Part shown: positions 6,411-11,436 of the stretch, one piece after another
How the letters are laid out: each line of letters opens with the position of its first letter
Numbering within the stretch: the stretch's first letter is position 1
NCBI GenBank assembly: GCA_027053695.1
Contig: JALUHL010000232.1
Location: forward strand, 7,051 to 18,486
DNA: 11,436 nucleotides
Origin: Ghiorsea sp.
GTDB taxonomy: Bacteria; Pseudomonadota; Zetaproteobacteria; Mariprofundales; Mariprofundaceae
Direction: 5' to 3'
Notes under the pieces: model-generated
Told to the model about the DNA's origin: nothing
What the model saw: the letters and a program-made list of their open reading frames with translations, nothing else
The model's database searches: none
Made by a program: the position numbers and the translations under genes

Positions 6411-6920
6411 ATGAGTGATATTTCTATTCCCGTACCTGAGCGTTTTTTAAGTGATGCTTACTTGGCTGTGATTGATGCGCAAGAGAGCAACCAGGCATGT
6501 GTGTTTGAGCCATCGGCGCTTGAAGATATGCAGGTCATTGCAAAACGTGGTTACCCTGATGAAATATGCGGCTTACTTGTCGGCACAACGAATGCCGATG
6601 GTTGGCAAGTGGCAGAAGTGCGCCAAGTGACCAATATCAATGAAGAACGCGCAGCCGATAGGTTTCAGCTTGACCCTGCAGGTTATCAAGCGGTTGATTC
6701 CGAGCTTAGGGGAAGTGGCAAAGAAATTATTGGTGTATTCCATTCGCACCCAGATTGCCCCGCTAAACCCTCGCCTACTGACTTAACCCATGCATGGGAA
6801 GGTTTTGTTTATCCCATCGTCAGCGTGGTGCAAGGTAGGGTTGCAGAAACCCATTGCTGGGTGCTTACTGATGATGTGCAATTTGAAGGTATTTTTCAAA
6901 AGTTGCCACATAGTGTATGA
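6411..6920 (+). CDS. JAMM/MPN-family zinc metallopeptidase (Mec/CysO-peptidase type)
   Basis: A 169-residue single-domain protein. The JAMM zinc site is complete: Glu51 in PDEICGLLVG, and the HxH-x7-S-x2-D motif with His111, His113, Ser121 and Asp124 (HSHPDCPAKPSPTD). RFQLDP (84-89) is also typical of bacterial Prok-JAB proteins such as Mycobacterium Mec, which removes peptides from the C-terminus of a ubiquitin-like sulfur carrier. No ubiquitin-like carrier, E1-like activator or cysteine synthase gene lies in this window, so the substrate is unknown. No signal peptide is seen, so it is probably cytoplasmic. The first 40 or so residues before the domain have no recognisable motif. The ATG at 6411 is 4 bp after the hemN stop, with AAGG about 12 nt upstream. 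A longer frame from 6336 would lie inside hemN and is unlikely. Confidence 0.88.
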   Translation: MSDISIPVPERFLSDAYLAVIDAQESNQACVFEPSALEDMQVIAKRGYPDEICGLLVGTTNADGWQVAEVRQVTNINEERAADRFQLDPAGYQAVDSELRGSGKEIIGVFHSHPDCPAKPSPTDLTHAWEGFVYPIVSVVQGRVAETHCWVLTDDVQFEGIFQKLPHSV

Positions 6921-6937
6921 GGTAGCATGCTTTGCCC

Positions 6938-8770
6938 ATGAGAATTGATGCGATGAATGGAAGTGTGATTAAAGCAAGTGTGTGGGCACTAAGCCTTTGC
7001 GTTTTGCTGCTGGCAGGGTGCGCTGGGCATAAGGCGAATCAGGCTGCAAATGAGAAATCAGCCCCCCAAGACAATCAACATGCTAAACAACAAGCTAAGC
7101 GCACGAAAGCTTCGCATACACCCATGTCGTTGGAGCGTATGGATGCTAATTTCTTGTATATTTCAGCGCATCAAGCGCTAGACGACCATCAACCTGCATT
7201 GGCAGCGCGCTTTTTAAAAGCTTTGGTCAGGAAAGAGCCTCAAGCCACAACGCCAAGGTTTGAACTGGTGGATTTATTGTTGGCATCAGGGCAAAAGAAA
7301 CACGCCATCACAGCCAAGAAATATATGCAAGATATTCCCCAAGATGAGGTGGAGCATTTAGAAGCGGGTGACTTGCTGACTTATCAGCAACTTTATGCAC
7401 GAAGCTTGATTGCCATGGGCGAAACAAAGAAAGCAGCACTGCTTTTAAGCGATATATTGCAAAACAAACCTGAGCGTATTGAGGTTAGGTTAATGTTGGC
7501 GCGCCTGTACGCCGTCAATAAAGATTATACTGCGGCGCATCAAGTGGTTCAAGATGGATTAAAGCTGAGCAAAGATTTTAGGCTGCAACAGATGCAAGTG
7601 CAGCTTGATGTGCAGCAAGGCAAATTTAAAGCCGCCGATAAAGTGTTAGCCAATATGCAGCTCCATGCCCCAGATGATGAACACATTGTGTTGCAACGCG
7701 CCCAGCTTGCAGAAAAGCAAGGCCAAGGCATTAAAGCGGAATCCTTGTTGCAGCTTTATATAGACACCCACGCAAAGACGGCGGTGCAATCGTATGCCAT
7801 GTTGGCAGGCATTTATGTGCGGCAAAACCGCTTGGATGCTGCCATCATCATGTATGAGCGAATGCTACCGCTTACGAATCATGATGCATCAGTATTGATG
7901 TCATTGGGTAAACTATATTACCAACAGCAAAAGTTTGAGCAGGCAAGTGTTTATTTTGGGCAAGCCGTGGCGCAATTGTCTGGTGAAAATAAGCAGGGCA
8001 TGAATGAAGAGTTAGCCAATGCTCATTTTTATTATGGGGCAAGCTTGGAGGCTTCGCATCAATGGCAAAAGGCTGTGCCAGAGTATGAGAAGTTAAAACC
8101 AGAACATGGTTTATATCTCGATGCACAGTTGCGCCTAGCCAGCGTGGATATCAGTCAAAAACAATTGGGTGCCGCAGAAGCTAGGTTGCTTAAGTTGCAA
8201 AAGTCATTCAAGGATAGCTTACCTGTATATGAGATGTTGTCAGGCTTGAGATTGCAGCAAAAACGATACCAAGCTGTGGTGGATGAATCTGAGAAAGCAA
8301 CAGATTTGGGTTATTCACAAATTTTATTGTTTAACCGCGCGATTGCCTTTGAAAAGCTTAAAGATTTTATCAAGCTTGATACCACCTTAAATACGATTTT
8401 GGCTAAAGACCCTAATGATGCAGAAGCATTAAATTTTTATGGCTACAGTTTGGCAGACCGTGGCGTTCGCCTGCAAGATGCGCAAACTATGGTGGAAAAA
8501 GCCTTAAGCATTCGTCCTGATGATGGCTATTATTTGGATTCTTTGGCATGGGTGCTGTATAAAAAGAAAGAATATGAAAAAGCTCTAAAACTGCAGCTTG
8601 ATGCTGTGCGCGTGATTAAGAATGACCCCGTAATGATGGAGCATTTGGGCGATATTTATTGGCAAAATAAAGATGCCAGTCAGGCCAAAGCATCATGGCA
8701 AAAGGCCCTTGATTTAGAGCACAGTGAACCAGAAAAAGTAAAATTAAAAATTGAGCGTGGTTTATTGTGA
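6938..8770 (+). CDS. Large TPR-repeat lipoprotein upstream of lolB
   Basis: About 610 residues, with a lipoprotein signal peptide: hydrophobic core VWALSLCVLLLAGC with lipobox LLAGC, giving lipidated Cys28 from this start. A Gln/Lys-rich linker (to about residue 60) is followed by TPR-like helical repeats over nearly the whole rest. The clearest are near 180-215 (PERIEVRLMLARLY), 288-345, and the C-terminal NFYGYSLADRGVRLQDAQ to DSLAWVLYKKKEYEKALK (about 499-552). That last block is characteristic of the TPR proteins found next to lolB in Pseudomonas and relatives. It is likely attached to a membrane, facing the periplasm, and scaffolding an envelope process; the actual partner is unknown. 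The start is uncertain: TTG at 6932 has GAGGT 8 nt upstream, while ATGs at 6938 and 6953 fit the signal peptide. Its TGA overlaps the GTG of lolB. Confidence 0.85.
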   Translation: MRIDAMNGSVIKASVWALSLCVLLLAGCAGHKANQAANEKSAPQDNQHAKQQAKRTKASHTPMSLERMDANFLYISAHQALDDHQPALAARFLKALVRKEPQATTPRFELVDLLLASGQKKHAITAKKYMQDIPQDEVEHLEAGDLLTYQQLYARSLIAMGETKKAALLLSDILQNKPERIEVRLMLARLYAVNKDYTAAHQVVQDGLKLSKDFRLQQMQVQLDVQQGKFKAADKVLANMQLHAPDDEHIVLQRAQLAEKQGQGIKAESLLQLYIDTHAKTAVQSYAMLAGIYVRQNRLDAAIIMYERMLPLTNHDASVLMSLGKLYYQQQKFEQASVYFGQAVAQLSGENKQGMNEELANAHFYYGASLEASHQWQKAVPEYEKLKPEHGLYLDAQLRLASVDISQKQLGAAEARLLKLQKSFKDSLPVYEMLSGLRLQQKRYQAVVDESEKATDLGYSQILLFNRAIAFEKLKDFIKLDTTLNTILAKDPNDAEALNFYGYSLADRGVRLQDAQTMVEKALSIRPDDGYYLDSLAWVLYKKKEYEKALKLQLDAVRVIKNDPVMMEHLGDIYWQNKDASQAKASWQKALDLEHSEPEKVKLKIERGLL

Positions 8771-9276
8771 AATGGGGCAAGCTTGCTGGATTATTACTAC
8801 TTTTCATGCTTGCCTCATGTGCGAAACATGAATCCTTAAACGCTGCATATGCGCCCATCACCACATTTTCAGGGCGCTTATTGGTGATAGCACCCAAGCA
8901 TCGATTCCAAGTTGAAATCGATTGGCAGGCCAACCAAGAAAAAGGGCAATTGCGCTTAACCCATGCCTTGTCTGGGCGCGTGGTATTTGTGCAATGGCAA
9001 AATCATAAGATGGTTTGGCATGATAATAGTCAGCAATTGAGCTGGCAGCCATTAAGTGAACAAGCATTAAAAGATATGGGTATCATTTTACCACCTTGGC
9101 GGTTGGCAAAAGTTTTTCTTGGGCAAATGCCAAGCTCTATGCAGAGCAAAGATAAGCAGGTTTGGAAGGGCACTTGGTCAGGAATACCTATGCAAATCAA
9201 ATGGTCGAATAGCTATAAACGTTTGGAGTTATTAGATTATAAACATGGGCAACGTGCGGTGGTTATCATTCAATGA
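8767..9276 (+). CDS. lolB: Outer-membrane lipoprotein receptor LolB
   Basis: LolB takes lipoproteins from the periplasmic carrier LolA and inserts them into the outer membrane. The protein has 169 residues, shorter than E. coli LolB (207). It has its own lipoprotein signal, lipobox LASC with Cys18. The body fits the LolB fold: FSGRLLVIAP strand start, QVEIDWQ, LRLTHALSGRVVFVQ, and the LPPWRLAKVFLGQMP segment that matches the family's later conserved helix. The sequence is divergent, so position matters: it sits between the TPR gene and ispE as in many gamma- and betaproteobacteria. The GTG start overlaps the TPR stop (GTGA) and the stop overlaps the ispE start (ATGA), so all three are probably translated in a coupled way. 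Shortness may reflect loss of loops; the key hydrophobic loop residue cannot be assigned by eye. Confidence 0.85.
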   Translation: MKWGKLAGLLLLFMLASCAKHESLNAAYAPITTFSGRLLVIAPKHRFQVEIDWQANQEKGQLRLTHALSGRVVFVQWQNHKMVWHDNSQQLSWQPLSEQALKDMGIILPPWRLAKVFLGQMPSSMQSKDKQVWKGTWSGIPMQIKWSNSYKRLELLDYKHGQRAVVIIQ

Positions 9277-10148
9277 CTGAATATTTAGCGCCTGCTAAAA
9301 TCAACCTGCATTTGGCAGTGACGGATATTCTAGAACATGGATTCCATGCTTTGGATACCAGCTTTGTCTATGTGGATGTTTACGATGTTCTAACGATAAC
9401 ATTAGCTGAGCAGCTTGATGTGGCATGCAGCGAAGACGCTTTGAGCGGTAAAAAGAATTTGGTGTATCAAGTGTTGGATGCATTTAGAGATAAGTTTTCT
9501 ATTCAGCAAGGTTTGCATGTCTATATTGATAAACATTTGCCTGCTCAGGCTGGCTTGGGTGGCGGCTCATCAGATGCGGCAACGGCTTTGATGGTTGCCA
9601 ATCAGTTGTGGGGCGTGGGTTGCACTAGAGATGAGTTGATTGATTTTGCCAAAATGTTTGGCGCAGATATTCCATGTTTTTTATTTAAACAGGCAAGTTT
9701 GGCGCACGGCATAGGCGAGAAGTTAACGCCTTATGTTCAGCTTATCCCCCGTGAATATGTGGTGTTGGCATGGCCTGGCATGGGGGTGTCTACGGCTGCT
9801 GCATTTACACATTTTGATGAAAACGAATTTCATGCGTTGACGGACGAAAAGGCAGGGGCTAAAGTCCGCGCCCGTTCGGATGTTGGCGATTTTGAATTGG
9901 GTTATAATGACCTAGAAAAAAGCGCATTAGCATTGTGTCCACCATTGAAAGATTTGCTTTCATTGATGCGTCAGCAGGCCATCCGAGCTTGGATGAGTGG
10001 CAGTGGTTCAGCATGTGTTGCACTGTGTCATTCTAAAGAAGATGCGCAAAAGCTGGTTGATTTATTGCAGCAGAAAGCTTTAGTATCGTGGGTGCATATT
10101 GGGCATTTATTACCCGAGCACCCGCTTGAAAAGAAAATTGGGGCGTAG
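9273..10148 (+). CDS. ispE: 4-diphosphocytidyl-2-C-methyl-D-erythritol kinase
   Basis: IspE phosphorylates CDP-methylerythritol with ATP, the fourth step of the MEP isoprenoid pathway, in the cytoplasm. At 291 residues it has normal length. GHMP-kinase motifs are complete: PAKINLHL with Lys9 (7-14), the glycine-rich ATP loop GLGGGSSDAAT (94-104), the catalytic Asp132 in GADIPCF, YNDLE (211-215), and the C-terminal MSGSGSACVAL (241-251). The start is the ATG that overlaps the lolB stop (ATGA). The 3' end is odd: the last ten bases, including the TAG stop, are the first ten bases of the tRNA-Gln gene, so the last residues IGA are coded by the tRNA acceptor-stem sequence and the bases just before it. 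Identification is secure. Confidence 0.97.
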   Translation: MTEYLAPAKINLHLAVTDILEHGFHALDTSFVYVDVYDVLTITLAEQLDVACSEDALSGKKNLVYQVLDAFRDKFSIQQGLHVYIDKHLPAQAGLGGGSSDAATALMVANQLWGVGCTRDELIDFAKMFGADIPCFLFKQASLAHGIGEKLTPYVQLIPREYVVLAWPGMGVSTAAAFTHFDENEFHALTDEKAGAKVRARSDVGDFELGYNDLEKSALALCPPLKDLLSLMRQQAIRAWMSGSGSACVALCHSKEDAQKLVDLLQQKALVSWVHIGHLLPEHPLEKKIGA

Positions 10149-10213
10149 CCAAGCGGTAAGGCAGCGGGTTTTGATCCCGTCATGCGCAGGTTCGAATCCT
10201 GCCGCCCCAGCCA
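10139..10213 (+). tRNA. tRNA-Gln (anticodon TTG)
   Basis: A 75-nt tRNA including an encoded CCA. The acceptor stem TGGGGCG pairs with CGCCCCA, with the U1-A72 pair typical of bacterial tRNA-Gln. The D arm is GCC-AAGCGGTAA-GGC. The anticodon arm is GCGGG-TTTTGAT-CCCGT with anticodon TTG (reads CAA). The variable bases CATGC are followed by the T arm GCAGG-TTCGAAT-CCTGC, then discriminator G and CCA (10211-10213). It sits between ispE and prs, as in Pseudomonas and many relatives, and overlaps the ispE coding sequence by 10 nt. No convincing promoter of its own lies just upstream, so it is probably cut from the ispE transcript by RNase P. Confidence 0.97.
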
Positions 10214-10221
10214 TTTTATGT

Positions 10222-10245
10222 TTGCCATATATTGTGTTGCCATAT
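10222..10245 (+). repeat. Direct repeat TTGCCATAT x2 upstream of prs
   Basis: TTGCCATAT occurs at 10222-10230 and again at 10237-10245, a period of 15 bp, in the 69-nt gap between tRNA-Gln and prs. TTGCCA resembles a -35 box and TATATT (10228-10233) a -10 box, but no pair has correct spacing. It could be a regulator site or a chance AT-rich duplication. I see no other promoter for prs. Confidence 0.3.
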
Positions 10246-10262
10246 TTGTGTTTGATGTTGTG

Positions 10263-10278
10263 AGAACGGAGGTGTTCT
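10263..10278 (+). promoter_or_regulatory. prs ribosome binding site displayed in a hairpin loop
   Basis: The Shine-Dalgarno sequence GGAGGT (10268-10273) is flanked by AGAAC (10263-10267) and GTTCT (10274-10278), a perfect 5-bp inverted repeat. The binding site thus occupies the whole 6-nt loop. The ATG is at 10283. It is among the strongest binding sites in the window and fixes the prs start. Confidence 0.6.
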
Positions 10279-10282
10279 ACTG

Positions 10283-11236
10283 ATGGGCAGTGATAAAAAT
10301 TTTCGCCTGTTCTCCGGAACATCCAATCCCGAGCTTGCCAAAGATGTTTGTACGCATTTAGATATCCCTGCTGGTGAAATGTACACCCAGCGCTTCTCCG
10401 ATGGAGAAATTTTCCTTCAATTCAAAGAAACGATTCGCGGCTTAGACCTTTTCTTTTTACAAAGTACATCCGTACCAGCCAATGATAATTTGATGGAATT
10501 GTTGATTGCGATTGATGCAGCCAAGCGCGCATCAGCCAAACAGATTTGTGCTGTGATACCTTATTTTGGTTATGCAAGGCAAGATAGGAAAAGTGCAGGG
10601 CGCACGCCTATTTCAGCTAAACTTGTTGCAGATATGCTAACCACAGCAGGCGCAACACGCATCTTGACCATGGATTTACACGCCACACAAATTCAAGGTT
10701 TTTTCAATATTCCAGTCGATAATGTTTTTGCAGCACCGTTGTTCGCCAAAGACATTTTGCAATCCAGCGTTTGCCAAGAAGATACCATTGTTGTGTCTCC
10801 TGATGTTGGTGGCGTGGTAAGGGCGCGAGCTTTGGCAAAAATGCTGCACCTTGATATTGCGATTGTGGACAAGCGCAGGCCAGCGCCCAACGTGGCTAAA
10901 GTGATGAATATTATTGGCGATGTCGAAGGTAAACACTGCATACTTGTGGATGATATTGTGGATACCGCAGGCACGATTTGTGGCGCAGCAGATGCGCTGA
11001 TGGAACGCGGTGCGAAAAAAGTGACTGCTTATGCAACGCATGGCGTGCTTTCGGGGCCGGCAGCAGAGCGCATTGCAGCTTCTAGCATGCATGAGATGGT
11101 GATTACCGATAGTATCAAGCAACCGCAAGCGATTTTAGATACAGGCAAAGTGCGTTTATTATCCATTGGTTCATTGATGGGCGAAGCAATTTTGCGTATT
11201 TATGACTCACGCTCGATTAGCAGTCTTTATAGTTAA
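10283..11236 (+). CDS. prs: Ribose-phosphate pyrophosphokinase (PRPP synthetase)
   Basis: Prs makes PRPP from ribose 5-phosphate and ATP, feeding purine, pyrimidine, histidine, tryptophan and NAD synthesis. It has 317 residues against 315 in E. coli, class I type. Motifs: RFSDGEIFLQF (37-47), YARQDRK (97-103), the metal-binding signature DLHATQIQGFF (131-141), the flexible-loop KRRPAPN (198-204), and the PRPP-binding loop VDDIVDTAGT (222-231). The ATG at 10283 follows GGAGGT by 9 nt. The family start is similar (a short hydrophilic run, then LFSGTSNPELA). It follows tRNA-Gln as in related genomes, but the next gene downstream is not rplY. No hairpin-plus-T-run terminator is visible after the stop. 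Confidence 0.98.
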   Translation: MGSDKNFRLFSGTSNPELAKDVCTHLDIPAGEMYTQRFSDGEIFLQFKETIRGLDLFFLQSTSVPANDNLMELLIAIDAAKRASAKQICAVIPYFGYARQDRKSAGRTPISAKLVADMLTTAGATRILTMDLHATQIQGFFNIPVDNVFAAPLFAKDILQSSVCQEDTIVVSPDVGGVVRARALAKMLHLDIAIVDKRRPAPNVAKVMNIIGDVEGKHCILVDDIVDTAGTICGAADALMERGAKKVTAYATHGVLSGPAAERIAASSMHEMVITDSIKQPQAILDTGKVRLLSIGSLMGEAILRIYDSRSISSLYS

Positions 11237-11341
11237 AACAGCGCAAAAAGCATGCTAAATGTAGGGTTATTTTTCATCTTATGAGCCACCACGGCAACAA
11301 AACGCACATATCAGAAACCACTAATACTTCACTTTTGAAAA

Positions 11342-11357
11342 AAAGTATCTATACTTT
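11342..11357. promoter_or_regulatory. Palindrome in the leader region after prs
   Basis: AAAGTAT (11342-11348) and ATACTTT (11351-11357) are perfect 7-bp inverted arms around CT. Outside it, CCACTAA (11318-11324) and TTAGTGG (11396-11402) form a second, wider inverted pair. The 196-nt gap 11237-11432 otherwise holds no gene that I can support; it is AT-rich, more so toward its end. A possible promoter is TTAACA (11365-11370) with GATTAT (11389-11394) 18 bp later. The palindrome could be an operator or part of a folded leader for the next gene. Confidence 0.35.
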
Positions 11358-11418
11358 CAACACTTTAACACTAATTTAATGTCAAATAGATTATCTTAGT
11401 GGCTATAAAATGACGACC

Positions 11419-11435
11419 AAGGAGGCTGCATCATG
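11419..11435 (+). promoter_or_regulatory. Strong ribosome binding site and start codon of a gene leaving the window
   Basis: AAGGAGG (11419-11425) lies 7 nt before an ATG at 11433-11435; only one further base is in the window. The product cannot be judged. An in-frame mini-ORF ATG at 11410 codes MTTKEAAS and stops with TGA at 11434-11436, overlapping this ATG (ATGA), so a coupled leader peptide is possible but may be chance. Confidence 0.6.
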
Positions 11436-11436
11436 A

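Noticed and set aside
10676..11128. A 150-codon minus-strand frame inside prs
   Set aside because: Antisense to the conserved core of prs, rich in His/Cys/Arg as expected of a shadow frame, and without a recognisable domain.
1..11436. Mobile elements, CRISPR arrays, phage genes or toxin-antitoxin pairs
   Set aside because: Searched by eye on both strands; no transposase, integrase, regular repeat-spacer array or small two-gene toxin module was found, and nearly all space is filled by conserved genes.

Overview
The window is a stretch of mostly conserved proteobacterial chromosome, AT-leaning by eye, with no sign of phage, IS elements, CRISPR or integrons. The gene set points to a proteobacterium: a LolB outer-membrane lipoprotein receptor (so Gram-negative), the neighbourhood TPR-lolB-ispE-tRNA-Gln-prs, and a rplY-pth-ychF operon. 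A hemerythrin, a small periplasmic cytochrome c and oxygen-independent HemN suggest life at low or changing oxygen. A zetaproteobacterial or gammaproteobacterial source would fit, but this is a guess from gene content.

Layout. Positions 1-243 hold the 3' end of an unrecognised membrane-protein gene on the + strand. It converges on, and overlaps by 4 bp, a tight minus-strand operon rplY(ctc)-pth-ychF (2614 to 240), which serves ribosome structure, peptidyl-tRNA recycling and a ribosome-associated ATPase. Upstream on the same strand is a single-domain bacteriohemerythrin (3110 to 2718). It is divergent from a + strand CCA-adding enzyme gene (3224-4597). The region between them carries two face-to-face promoters whose -10 boxes overlap.

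From 4686 to 10213 everything is on the + strand and nearly gap-free: cytochrome c, hemN, a JAMM-family metallopeptidase, a large TPR lipoprotein, lolB, ispE and tRNA-Gln(UUG). Stop/start overlaps (TAATG, GTGA, ATGA) or very short gaps join most of them, and ispE runs 10 nt into the tRNA. prs follows after 69 nt with a very strong ribosome binding site. The last 200 bp are AT-rich, with inverted repeats and a strong Shine-Dalgarno site for a gene that starts at the window edge (11433).

Main points of interest: (1) the classical block TPR-lolB-ispE-tRNA-Gln-prs-rplY-pth-ychF appears here as two halves, moved and inverted around an insert of hemerythrin, cca, cytochrome c, hemN and JAMM genes; (2) the hemerythrin has Asn where one of the iron-binding His residues is expected; (3) a terminator-like 10-bp hairpin lies inside the first codons of hemN, just after the cytochrome c stop; (4) excision of tRNA-Gln would remove the ispE stop codon. 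I found no clearly new multi-gene system. The novelty lies in arrangement and regulation rather than in unknown genes.
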